This document shows, in pieces, positions 34,601 through 46,300 of a DNA stretch of 64,000 bases. The stretch comes from Isoetes taiwanensis. Its lineage: Eukaryota > Streptophyta > Lycopodiopsida > Isoetales > Isoetaceae. Location of the stretch: contig JAJEKV010000032.1 in NCBI GenBank assembly GCA_021234155.1, positions 3,911,835 to 3,975,834 on the forward strand. Reading direction: 5' to 3'. Position numbers and translations under genes: made by a program. Position 1 is the first letter of the stretch, and each line of letters begins with the position of its first letter. The notes under the pieces were generated by a model, which was not told where the DNA came from, ran no database searches, and was given only the letters and a program-made list of their open reading frames with translations.

Positions 34601-37600
34601 GATAGAACTTTTGTACTGTTCAACAGAATGCAATGACAAGGATTAGAACCTAACAAGGTAACATTTCTTAATGTCTGGCATCGTAAGCTAGCTGCCTGTT
34701 TGAATAGATGGATCCATGACAACCTTAAGTGCTGCCATGTCAAATGTGGTAATGTAACTTTTACTTGAGCATTTGATAAAGTCAAATCTTGTCATGGAAT
34801 GCAACGTTGATGGATTTGGACAAACTGACAAAGCCATCAATATGTTTGCCATTTAAGCTGGCATAACCTATCTTGCTTTCGCGGTAGATCATACTTAGCA
34901 CAAGGGAAATGACTTGATGCTTATATCCTCAAGAGTAGTGCCCTGCTTGATATGTATGTGGCGAATGTAGGAGCATACAAGATGCTCATGAAGTCTTCTC
35001 CAATTTACGTGCTGGAATAGTTGCATGGCACTCAATGACTGCATGCTTTTTATAGGATCCTAATGCCACAAGAATTTTTGGAGTAAATGGGAAAGAAAGG
35101 CATGCCCTCATTAATATGTTGGGCACACTTCTGTATAAGGATTTCTGTGCCAAACATTGATCTTCCAGACTAATTCTTAGTCAAGTGCTTTTTTTAATTC
35201 CACTGGCCAATGAGTTCATCTGGAGTAAAGACAAAAACCAGTGCTTTTTATGAAAAAAGCTTACCACAATCTCACGACCGGTCCCTGTGCCAGATGCTGT
35301 ACATAGACACAATAAGCTTGTGTAAATAAAAGCAGCAGACTAAATTCAAATTTTCAAGCCCAGATCACAATGATGCCAAAGTATAAAAAGCAACAAAGTT
35401 TTTTGCGTTTGAAAAGCAATTTAAAAGGCTATAGTGCATATCCAATTCTGAGTCTTTCAATTGAAATAAAGAGAGTTTAACAATAAAATGCAGTTCTACA
35501 ATTTGAGTATGCAAGGATGTATGGCCAATGCAACAATTGGATCCTTAAATTTGTAAATTCCCCTAAGAATGACCTAAAACTTGCTAGCTAATTACAAGCT
35601 TTGGGCCATTTTCTTATTTCGGAAATGTACACAACTTTCAGCTGGGTGGCAGGTGGAAAAAAAAGTGAAGCACTTGACTCTGGAAGCTTCATACAGCAAG
35701 ATGGTGAAGTCCCTTTGTCACAAACCAGCTTTGCAATAATAAACAGGAACTAAAGCTGGCATCTACAACCTTTTATATATGATTCAACAAACAAAACTTA
35801 GTGAAAAAGCAACAGCCTACCAGCTTCCTCCAAAGCCGTTTGCCGCTTTGTCTTCATTTGCAGTGCATCTTCCAGGGCTCGCTTTTGCTTGGCCAAGGCC
35901 TCATCTTCTGCTGCTTTTTTGGTAAAGACATCATCCTTGATTTTCGCTTTCGCAATCGACCATACCTCATTGGATGAGGGTAGCTGTAATGCTAATGTAA
36001 CAGCATCATCAGTCAGACTAGATTTTGGTAGTCTTGGCGGGAGTCCTTGTAGCACTTCAATTCTCCTTTTCATCCAGTCTGGAATCTCTCTCCTAGGGCC
36101 ATCAGCAAGTAATTCCCATTTCTTAGAATCAGAACCTAGAACTGTCATCATGCGCCCCCCTCCCGGAATCTCCTTTGGAAACACACCATCTGAAATAGCT
36201 TCACCTCTTATTACTTTTTGCAACAACTCCTGAACAGTAAATGCCCTCTTCTTCCAAGCTGCTGCAGATGCTTCAGCAGCAGCAAGGGACCTTTTTAAGG
36301 CTTCGAGTATTTGAAGAGTTGCCTGTTCTTTCACGTTTTCTGCTTTCTGCACTGCCTGAAAAGCATCTTGTAAAGCTTGAACCTCATTCATAAATGCTGA
36401 GCTAGCTGCTTCCTCTCTTGCCAAAGCTGCAGTTCTCAGAGATTCTAGTGCATTTTTTGAATTTTCTTGATGAACCTGGCTTGTTGATTCTGCTGCCTTT
36501 TGGAATTCCACAAGTTTCATTTCTGCTTTTAGAACTAACTCATTAGCATGATTAAGACGCATTTCTGCAAGCTTTAACGCAGATTTTAGCTTTTCTATCT
36601 CAGTATTAGCCAGCTGCAATTTTCGTTCAAGAGAAGAAACACTCTCCTGCAAAGATAACACTTGAGCAGCATCATTAACCTGATTGTCAAGTGATGCTAA
36701 CCTCTCCTGAAGCGTTGCTGCCACATTCCGTGCTTGCTCTTTAATCATGTCAGCGGCATTCCGTGCCCCTTCAAGTACTTGCTTTGCTTCTGCAACCACA
36801 GTTTCTGCAGCATTATCAGAAAGCTCCCTTATCCTTTCTTCCACCTTCAAGGCAGCTTCAGCAGCTGAAGTTTCAGCTTCAGCTATCCTTAACCTTGCAT
36901 CCACCTCAATATAGGTCATAGCTTGTTGAAGGGCAGTCTCAGCAATCTTTTCTGCCTTTAAGGCAAGTTCAATGGCATCTTCATTTGCTTGTGACAGGTT
37001 ACGTTCGGCAGCGGACTTTTCTCCAATCAACTTGTCAAGGTCAGATCTCAATGCTTTATTTCCAGCCTGTGCTTTTGCAATCGCTGCATCCCTGTTCTGC
37101 AACACAGATGATGCATATTCTTGTTGCTTTGCTTCTGCTACAGCCAAAGCTTCAGCTGCTTCTAGTCTTCCTCTTTCTGCAGCTGCTGCCCTGTTCTCTG
37201 CAGCCACTAAGGCCTCTTTTAAAGCCAAAACTTCATCTACAAGAAACTTCTTTGAGACATTTTCGAAGTTTATTGTTTCAATTTGCCCATCCTTGTCTTT
37301 CGTTGACTGGCTGCTTTCACCCTGCAGTAAAATATCATGATGTGATGCCATCTTCACTCAATAATTCTATCATCATGCTTACCTCACTTGCGATAGCAGC
37401 CAAGGAATGGTTGTACTTGCTCAGCCTTCTAAGTTTTCCCTTTGGGAAGTCCCTGTTAATCATCAACCAAGTAAATCATCTCCTCGTGTTGAACTATTGA
37501 TACAAACCAAATCAGTACTGTGATAATGACCTTTTGACAACGTGCTTTTTATTCAGGCAGCTGTGCAGACTGCTGAATTCCTCCAAATATGGAAAGGACT

Positions 37601-38258
37601 TGTACTTCAGAAACACGGGAAAAGATAATGCTTGCTCATTTGTGCTGGAAGTTCTGTGATTTCCTGACGAAATTGAAAGACAAGCTTTCCCTGCTGAGAG
37701 TGCCTGTTCAGCAAATACAAATGTATAAAAAATAAGAGCTTGTTTCATTCCACAGACCACGTAGCATACATTTTTTGGCTAGTTAACGATCGAAGTGTGT
37801 TGCTACTTAATCAATAACCATGAGAGTGGAGTTTGTTAGCAGAATCACGTTGCAAATACTATTGGGAGAGCTAACACATTGGAATGCAAGTGCCTTCGCA
37901 ATGTAAAGAATGAGTAACTAAATCCATTTTCCTGATTCCAACATGCTCCAAGAAAAATAGGAGGATTTGTTCATGGCAAAAATTCCTTCTTTAACTGGAT
38001 ATTGCCCTCATGATTCATGTAACTTCTTAGAGTACTATTGTAAGACAAAGATAAGCTCTTTGATCAAGCTAACAGGAACTAAAACTGTAAGCTCGGTACA
38101 GAAACAGCATATAATTGAGTCAAGAAAAGATGCAGGACAAATTGCATTCCTCAAATAGATAGCAATCGGTCACATGCAATTATATAAAATATCCCCAGTA
38201 ATGCCACCGTTCACATGACCAATTTAAATGGGAATCAGGGCAGAATGAAACTCACCAT
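31623..38258 (-). CDS. plastid-targeted alpha-amylase (GH13) with N-terminal coiled coil, about 985 aa
   Basis: Endo-hydrolysis of alpha-1,4-glucan (starch), probably in the plastid. I trace 15 exons with matching phases: 38258-38256 (ATG only), 37703-37531, 37452-37383, 37321-35821, 35296-35265, 34043-33911, 33837-33740, 33251-33207, 33126-33021, 32854-32728, 32650-32535, 32390-32314, 32246-32112, 32038-31970, 31895-31623. Residues 1-80 are Ser-rich and transit-like ([18 protein letters not shown]). Residues about 105-440 are an Ala/Glu/Lys-rich coiled coil. A linker near 494-510 reads [20 protein letters not shown]. The GH13 barrel starts near 584 ([17 protein letters not shown]) and has DVVLNH (674-679), GWRLDF with nucleophile Asp760, GEYWDS with acid/base Glu785, and ENHD with Asp867. 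It ends DYQIWEKS, the plant alpha-amylase C-terminus. All catalytic residues are present and no stop interrupts it. The plastid AMY3 type I know carries CBM45 modules in place of a coiled coil. Confidence 0.93.
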
Positions 38259-38600
38259 AGTGGAAGCCAATAGCACGGAATCTGGAGCTGGGTATTAAAG
38301 CTCGATCATGGATTATTGTTGTGGAGCTACGGCAGACCGAAAATGCGAGAGACTGAGATCAATATGAGAGAGCTAAGAAGCATTCACATTTATGTTTTGA
38401 AGCTGCCAAATTGGTGGAAAGATGAAGAACAGATCCGGCCGCTGCTGCCGGAGCAACGATAAGGAAATATGATTGTGTTGATGAATGTATGAAGGAGGGG
38501 GGGTCGATTTAGACTGGCTAGGGACTGCCTCATCACTAAAAGAGAATCTAGTGGACCTTTTATTTTTGCACAAACCACATTTACCCCATTTTCAAGCAAC
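38259..38600 (-). promoter_or_regulatory. 5' UTR and proximal promoter of the amylase gene
   Basis: Because the start ATG is the last codon of exon 1, the sequence just above 38258 must be 5' leader. An upstream ATG at about 38314-38316 is followed after three codons by TAA, a minimal upstream ORF. I see no clear TATA box, so the transcription start is unknown. Confidence 0.45.
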
Positions 38601-39006
38601 CGTCTCCACTTCTTCTATTTAAGGGTTTTCCGATTTTATAAGTTAAGTTGGATGTGGTCCATATATTTTGCTTCTGTTGCTGTAACGTTGGGGATCTCCT
38701 GTATTACGTCAAGTATTCTATCTGCATATTCCCCATACCTTTAGCAGTAGGTGTAGCCACATATGGTATCACGAGCTGCTGATCAAAAATATTGTGTCAT
38801 ATGTACACATGCTTAACATGGTAAAGTACATAAAACAAAAAGGGCTTCTCTAAAGTAGACAACAAATAGATCACTCATCACTGTATGGGCATTCAAAGAT
38901 AATAAATTGACCAGCAATAGGAACAAATGTCGAGCAAAAATATCTTACTAGTTGTGGCAATCTTGTAGCGTTGCACATGGCAAGATGACCAAGGAAATAA
39001 GTTTTG

Positions 39007-39090
<84 letters not shown>
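39007..39090. repeat. (ATC)28 microsatellite
   Basis: Twenty-eight uninterrupted trinucleotide units, followed by GTGATGATGC, which allows a small foldback at the end. It produces poly-Ser and poly-Met frames that are not genes. Confidence 0.97.
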
Positions 39091-39620
39091 GTGATGATGC
39101 AGAGAAGGAGGAGATGCTTGTCCATCTTCTTGTATGGATTTAGATAAATGTCCTTCATGGAGTTTGAAGCTAACGTTCACTATATGATGATAAAGTGCGT
39201 TATTGCAATTAAACAACAAGGTGCAATGAGGATTGCCCTTTTGCCTTTGAACGGTGGTGTTTGGGTTAAATCAATATTGTTGTTTTTCTTTTGTTGTATG
39301 CTCGTTGTTGTGGTTTTATGGATTTGAGGACAATCAAGGAGAAGACCTAAGCAATTGACGTGGTTGTTGCGATTCCATTATAGGGTGGCAGTTATTGATG
39401 GCAAGTTAGAAATCACAAAGTTTTATGACGAGGAGGCTTGCATGGCAGATGCATCAAAAATCTGCCACCTATGATAAATAACGTTCCAATCAATGAACTA
39501 CCAAGGTTGCAATGGAATGCAGCTTCCAGTTAGCTCCATTTTCTTGTCAAGAACTTGACGTTTGTCGCCAACAAGCATCCAAACTTCTGGGATAGTAGGA
39601 TCCCTGCCTTAGCTTCTTAT

Positions 39621-39655
39621 GTTGTTGTTGTTGTTGTTGTTGCTGCTGCTGCTGC
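39621..39655. repeat. (GTT)7(GCT)4 compound microsatellite
   Basis: About seven GTT units pass directly into four GCT units. Confidence 0.92.
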
Positions 39656-40309
39656 CATTGCCGTTCTCGCTTTTATTGAATTTTACTCATTTCCGATTTT
39701 GTTTATCTGATGTTTTGTGTTCTTGTTTCTTCATCATTTTTGTTTGTCAAAGTGGCATGTGTATCCCATACACAAGTTGCAAGTAGACTCCTCCTCCACC
39801 TCCTCTTATAGTTACTTATAATCCTCAATACAGATAAAAATAAACATAAGAGTAAGGTACTAGAAACATGTGATCAGCGATGTTGGGCATTATTTGAGGA
39901 TGTCTATAATGTGTTGCGAGCAATAGATTTGCATGCGTTGTAGGTGTTATAAACAGAATTGTCTTTCTAGATGGAATGGAATGCCAACTCGCACAGGCTA
40001 TTTTTGCATGATTATTATTGAATGATATCCACCTTTGCATGATGACAAATAAATCTTCTTTATCTCTAACATATAATTGTAATAAGGAGGATGAGAGGGC
40101 AGCTTAAACATGGCTAATTGTTTAAAAACTATTGATTAGAATTAAACACGTGATTTTTAGAATAGAATCGAATAGAATAGTAGAATAGATTTTTTATCGT
40201 CCACAGAGACTAATTGGCCTATGGGACCTAAATAAAAAGAGAGCAGCAAGCGTATTACTGTCAGGATTAAAAAACCCCTGCCCCAAAGGGTTTTCGAGGG
40301 AAAAACCTT

Positions 40310-40627
40310 AGCAGTAATAAGTGCCGGAGGACACAACTGAGTCCGTGTATCCATAACCTCCTGGAGGTATAACCCCAACAAGCCCACGGACGCCGTATTC
40401 AATAACTCATGCAGCGGCTGGTCAGGCACAACTAACCGAACATACTGCGCTCGGATATGGGCAAAGGCTAGGCAGATATGGAGGGCATGACATTCATCTT
40501 CAACGGGGCCCTGGTGGCAACACTGACAAAGCCTATCCTCCCGTGCTTCCCGAGTCCAATGTCCTGTCTCAATGCGGAGACGATGTGCACCCGTGCGAAT
40601 GGAAGCTATGAGTTTGTGCTTCTTCAT
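40310..40627 (-). pseudogene. LINE C-terminal fragment (zinc-binding domain)
   Basis: The minus-strand frame starts MKKHKLIASIRTGAHRLRIE, then has CQCCHQGPVEDECHALHICL, a C-x2-C...H-x4-C cluster. The pattern of a basic helix followed by this cluster is characteristic of the region after RT in plant and animal LINEs. No RT catalytic core lies upstream; the gypsy LTR begins at 40734. It is another truncated element, unrelated in frame to the LINE at 3523-4420. Confidence 0.7.
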
Positions 40628-40733
40628 GGCAAATGGGTATACAAGTACTGGTGTGGGCCTCTCATGAGTCTAGGATTGACTTGCTGCTGATAGTGTGCCA
40701 TCTTAGTGTGTGTCAGAACATCTGCGTCCCAGA

Positions 40734-42383
40734 TGTGACGTCCCCTACTTGTATACGGTGCACTCACCGTATACAAACAGGAGTTCATCCCCCATACCAG
40801 CTCCATGCTAATAGAGGGCCCTCCACGTGTCACTGCAACCTTGATGAGTTCCAGTGGAAAGAATGAAGGGGTCATTTTACCCTGTCTCCCTTCAGGGCCT
40901 ACCTAGCTGCGGAAGCGTAAACATACATGTCAGTATATAACATCACATCACATGACCATCACGAAGGATGGCTCTTATCTGCATAGACAAAGATCAGTAC
41001 ATCACATATGGAGATCCTACCCAAGGCTCGGACTCGAAGGGGATGACTGACGGCTTGGGTCTCTAGAGGTCATTGCAGCAGAATTCATGGCAATGGATTT
41101 GGCTGGCATAAGAACATGGCTTAGAGTAGTCCACTCCATCCGCCCCTCCGGTGCACACTTTGCAGAGTAGGTTGAAAAGTGTTGGGACTTGATTGTAGCC
41201 CGCCGGATGCATAGCCAAAGGGGCTATTCCTGGGTTTCATCTCCCCAGTTCCGATGGGGCAGGTAGGGATTACTCCCACCAGAGGTTGGCATGCTGACTC
41301 AAGGTGACTAGAGGGCCACTGCCCGTACTCGACTGAACTCCATGGAAGGTGTCCACCACCCCAAGAGTGTTGAACCCATGCAAAGCCCGCACGCAGTGGT
41401 AGAGCATTAGGTCTAGTCCACAATAATCCCCGATATGCTTTACTACCAGAGAGACATGATCATGAGTCAGGACATGAACCTCCTTGTAAGCCAGTCTAGT
41501 CCCTTCACCCACAACCAGGTGTGGTTCTTGTACACAGGCCGAATTTAATAGTGCATTAAAGAGGGTTGGCTAGGAGCATCATACTACTAGGCTTTTAAGG
41601 CCTTTACCCCCCTTCCCAATACAATGAGTCCACAGATCATCATCACATACATATCATAGAAGAACTAAAGAATAAGATTTAATCTAAATCACAGAGTTAA
41701 GTTCTTTAGTTATGGCTTGGTATCTAGAGATCTAGATGGCTGTTATGGGCAATTCAATAGGCTAAACCTACTTACTCAATGTCTGGGAGGCGGATTAGAC
41801 TATTGAATTGGCAAAATACCTGATCCCTGGCTTGCTCCTCCTGCTCTGAACTCGACCACGCTGCAGAACTACTTGAAGATGAAACTAGAAAGGAAAGCTG
41901 ATGAGCTAAACTGCTCAGACAGATCTTGGGAGGCGAGATTGGCTCTTGGAGCAAGCAAAACAGAGCTCTAGAAGGTTGTGGACGAAAATGGAAAGTTAGA
42001 GTTTCCTATACTTATATAGACTAAGGGTTAGGGCTAGGGTTTCCCATTATCCCTTTGAGCATGTGGGATAAATGGTGTGGCCCACTTGCCTTTATTGACT
42101 AGTGTGGTGTGTGGTCACATGTCCACTTGGATGCTGCCTAGTGGCGTGACATTAAAATACTATCTATCTATCTATTAACTAAGTGGCATAAAGTGTCCAC
42201 ATGTAAATGTGTACACATGGGTAAATGTGCGCATAATTAAATGTGTACACACTTGCAAGTTGGCCCCTAGGGTGCTACTTGCTTGGCTACACGTCGGCGT
42301 ACACGTCAATCGGGATGGCGTATACGCATGACGAGGCAGTAGAGTATACGTCCTGGGACCGTATACTGTGCTGGAACGTCACA
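40734..42383 (-). repeat. gypsy 3' LTR (1650 bp)
   Basis: Bounded by TGTGACGTCC on the left and GAACGTCACA on the right, an inverted TGTGACG/CGTCACA pair. On the minus strand it starts directly after a polypurine tract. It contains a TATATAAG box on the minus strand at about 42015-42025 and several GTATAC words near both ends. A short minus-strand frame at 41772-41954 lies downstream of the TATA box and is probably not a gene. Confidence 0.85.
42015..42026 (-). promoter_or_regulatory. TATA box of the gypsy LTR
   Basis: Minus-strand TCTATATAAGTATAGG lies about 360 bp into the LTR, in a plausible U3 position. Confidence 0.6.
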
Positions 42384-42396
42384 TTCTCCCCACCTT
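42384..42396 (-). other. gypsy polypurine tract
   Basis: Minus-strand AAGGTGGGGAGAA is immediately followed by TGTGACG of the LTR. This fixes the inner LTR boundary and the orientation. Confidence 0.85.
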
Positions 42397-43344
42397 GAAA
42401 TGATGTTGTCTACAGCATCGTGGGTCTCCCCACCTTGGGATCTTCTTATCCTGCAATCAACTTGATGCATACAATTTATTACTATTATGCTTATACAATT
42501 ATTAAAATTATTCTAAGGTATATTTTTTAAAACATTACTACGACATTACATTATTCAATAACTTATCAATTCATAACTCCATTGAAACAAGGCACTTATT
42601 AGGCTCACTGAACACATCATTTAAGTTTATCAAAGTTTAACACTTCCATATACAATTATCATTCGAGGTACTCTTCATTCCTTGCAACACATTCCAACAA
42701 AATTTGTGTTGCAAGTCTTCGTAGCTCGACATCCTTGCCCTCTGGAGCGCTCTATTGGCCTGCAGGTCGACACTACGTTAGTACCATTTTAATTATTAAT
42801 AGAATTATGGTTATAAGGTAACCACCCATCTAATTCCTAAATAAATGCATGACTAATCTCCCGGCGTAGGAAGAGGATGCTTCTTCCATCGTGGCCGTGG
42901 AGACAGCGCCCTATAATGCCTATACCACGCACTCGATCATGCCCATGGGGGTTTAAGCGTAAGGATCGTTTAAGACGGTCCTATCATAGCCCATGATTGG
43001 GTGCTACCTTATGCATGACCTCCCTGATCATGCATACCCCAGTGCATCATGGCCCAAAGGGTTTAAGCTAGAGAGCATCCCTGATGATCTCATCCTCGCC
43101 CATGTTCACTTCTACCTTTAATCGCATGTCCTTCCCCTATGGACATGCTTACATTACGATGCAACATTGCTCATGTTCACCATTTGCGTAACTAATTCAA
43201 GCAAAACCACGGACATGTCTACAATGACATTACACCACGTCCTAGAGATCACCGTAGTGGTCCCATCATCGGTAACAACGCATGCAACCTATACCTAGCA
43301 TAGGCTGCATGCGTAGATTAATATTAACTACACAAGAAATTAAT
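42397..43344 (-). other. long untranslated segment between chromodomain and LTR
   Basis: About 950 bp with no supportable frame. It contains CATGGGC/GCCCATG words several times. It belongs to the gypsy element by position. Confidence 0.6.
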
Positions 43345-46300
43345 CTAAGCGCAAATCGACATGCCTGAGCCGATTTCTTCGGAGATGACCTTGCCGTCCC
43401 ATTGCTCTATAAACTGTGGGTACTGCTTTATTAGGTCCTTCTTAAGTACCCATGTCGAGTCTTCCACCGGCAAGTGTTTCCACTTGATCAAATATTGGAG
43501 AAACTCTGATCTCCTTGTTTTCTTGAAGGCTTTATCAAGAATCAATTCTGGAACTATCTCCAGCTGCTCTTCTGTCATTTCCAACAACGTTGGAGTGTCC
43601 AAGACTTCATCTGGATTTGGAGTATGCTTCTTCAACAAACTCACATGGAAGACTTTATGGATCTTCAGGTGTGCTGGCAGCTCTAACTTGCAGGATTGGT
43701 TACCTACTCTCTTGGCTATTCTGAAAGGTCCAGCCCACCTTGGAGCAAGCTTCTTACAATTTCCGATGCGAAGCTTCGCCTGCTTCACTTTGATCTTGAG
43801 CCAAACGTTGTCGCCAACCTGGAACTCTCTGACCGTCTGATGCTTGTCGGCGACGCTCTTTTGTCGACTCCTTGCTGCAAGAAGATATCCTCAGACTTCT
43901 TCTACCAGCTGCTGCATGTCGGCCAACATTTGCTGCGAAATCTCTACTTTTGACACAGGATTGTGCCAAGTGTCTGGAGTTAGACATTGGTAGCCGTAGT
44001 TGATCATGAGCGGCGACATCTGGGATGATTCCTACTTGGTGCTATTATAAGCGAACTCGACCAAGTGAATATAATCTTCCCACTTACTCTGCTTGTTCCA
44101 GACATAGTTTCATAGCATATCTTCCAAAATTCTGTTGGTCCGTTCTGTTTGCCCATCCGTCTGAGGATGATAGGCCGTACTCATGGACAACTTCGTCTGG
44201 ATCGTCGCAAAAAGATCTTGCCAAAAGGCACTCATGAACTTCGGGTCTCTGTCGGAGATGATCTCTCTCGGCATGCCATGTAGCCTGAAGATTTCTTTGG
44301 TGAAGAGATTCGCTGTATCTAAGGCTATGTCGGTGGTCCTGCAAGGCACAAAGTGTGCCATCTTCGACAACTTGTCGACCACAACCATCAAGGCATCTTT
44401 CCCTCTTACTGTTCTTGGGAGCCCTGTTATGAAGTCTATACTGATAACTTCCCACTTAGCGTTCGGCACCGCTAATGGTTCCAATGCCCCTGGAATCCGA
44501 AGCTGCTCTGCCTTCGTCTACTGACACAGCTGACACTCTTTGATGTAGCGAGCTATCTGCTTCTTCATCCCTGGCCAATAATAGCTGCTGCGCACTTTGA
44601 AATATATTTATCTGTTCTTGCCTCCTTGCACAAACTCGCCCACACTTCCTTGAAGTCTGCATCTGTTGGCAAGGTTTCTCCGATCTTCTTTCCGAAGTCG
44701 CTGGTGAGCGTCGAAATTGCATTGCAGTGCACTCTTGTTATTAGAGGATGCCTTGAAAGCGCATCTGCTACCACTTTGAGCTTCCCCGGCTTATAAACTA
44801 TATCAAAGTCATATTCTTCGAGGAACTCCATCCACCTTCGGTGCCTCAGGTTGAGATGTGGTTGAGTGAACACATATTGGAGGCTCTGATGATATGTGTC
44901 CAATTGGAACTTCCTCCCCAACAGGTAGTGCCTCCAAATTCTTAGTGCTCTGACAACTGCAAGCAACACTTGATCATGAGTCGGGTAGCGCGTTTCGGCG
45001 TCGTTCATCTTCCGATAGTCATAAGCCACTACTCGCTCTTCCTGCATCAGCACTGCACCTGTGGCAATCTTACTTGCATCCGTCGCCACAAGCTTGTCTT
45101 TCTATGGGTCTGGCAGGGTCAAGACAGGGGGGGGGAGGGGGTTGTCAAAGCTTCCTTCAACATCTCAAATCCTGCTTGGGCTTTCTTCTGCCAATGGTCT
45201 GCCGAATCCTTCACTTTTTCCGCCCTCGTCAAATCTGTTAGCGGGGCCGTTATCTTTGCAAAGTTCTTCACGAACTTCCTGTAATATCCTGCTAGGCCGA
45301 GAAAGCTTATGACCTCGTGGATGTTATTCAGTGCCGGCCACTGTATGACTGCTTCAATCTTGGCAGGATCCGTCGAAATCCCCTCCGATGAGATCACATG
45401 ACCCAGGTATTCCACCCTCTCCTTTGCGAAGTGGCACTTCGACAACTTAGCGTACAACTGGTGCCTCCTTAGCTTCTCGAGCACTCTCCTTAGGTGTTGT
45501 ACATGCTCTTCAAGGGATTTGCTGTACACCAGAATATCATCAAAAAATACTATGACAAAAGTATCCAAGAACTCCCTGAAGATGTCGTTCATGAGCCTCA
45601 TGAACGTTGCTGGGGCATTTGACAAACCAAACGGCATTATGGTGAACTCGTAATGCCCATACCTGGTCCTGAATGCTGTTTTGTGGACATCTTCTTCCTT
45701 AATCCTGATCTGATGGTACCCCGACCTCAGGTCTATCTTGGAGAAAACTTTCGCCCCTTGGATCTGATCCATCAGATCGTCCGATCTGGGGAGTGCATAC
45801 TTATTCTTGATGGTGTGCTTGTTCAACTGCCTATAATCTATGCACATCCTCAAGCTGCCATCCTTCTTCTTCACAAAAAGAATGGGTGCCCCAAATGGTG
45901 AGACACTAGGTCTAATGAACCCTAGGTCAAGCAACTCCTGCAATTGCTTCTTCAACTCGGTCAGCTCTTGCGTCGTCATCCTGTACGGAGCTTTGCTCGT
46001 CGGCTTTGTACCTAGTTCGAGTGCTATCTCACACTCGACTCCCCTGTAAGGAGGAAGCTGCTTGATCTCGTCTGGAAAGAGATCATGGAACTCCTTGATC
46101 AACTTAGCTATCTGCTTTGGCAACTTGCTGAGCACCTTGTCTTCCTTGCTTTCTTCTGACTCGGGCTCTTCGATCTGAAGCTTGAAGATATATGCGACCT
46201 GCTTGCTCTTTATGCACTTGAGCAGTCGCTTACTAGACATACACTGCATGATAGGAACAACTTCCTTACCTGTAATCTCTATGATTTTGTCGTTGGGCGC

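Larger units (their letters stand above)
38601..40150. other. gene-free stretch with microsatellites
   Basis: Intergenic DNA upstream of the amylase gene. It contains the ATC array at 39007-39090 and the TTG/CTG array at 39621-39655. No gene is recognised. Confidence 0.6.

Noticed and set aside
34044-35264. Possible nested gene in the 1.2-kb amylase intron
   Set aside because: Frames on both strands are short and lack motifs; the intron is simply long.
36972-37500. Plus-strand frames opposite the amylase coiled-coil exon
   Set aside because: They are antisense shadows of a strongly biased Ala/Glu-rich coding exon.
39007-39143. Poly-Ser and poly-Met open frames
   Set aside because: They are translations of the ATC microsatellite and have no flanking coding signal.
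41121-41954. Short minus-strand frames in the gypsy LTR
   Set aside because: They lie wholly inside the LTR, are short and have no domain; LTR sequence often has chance frames.
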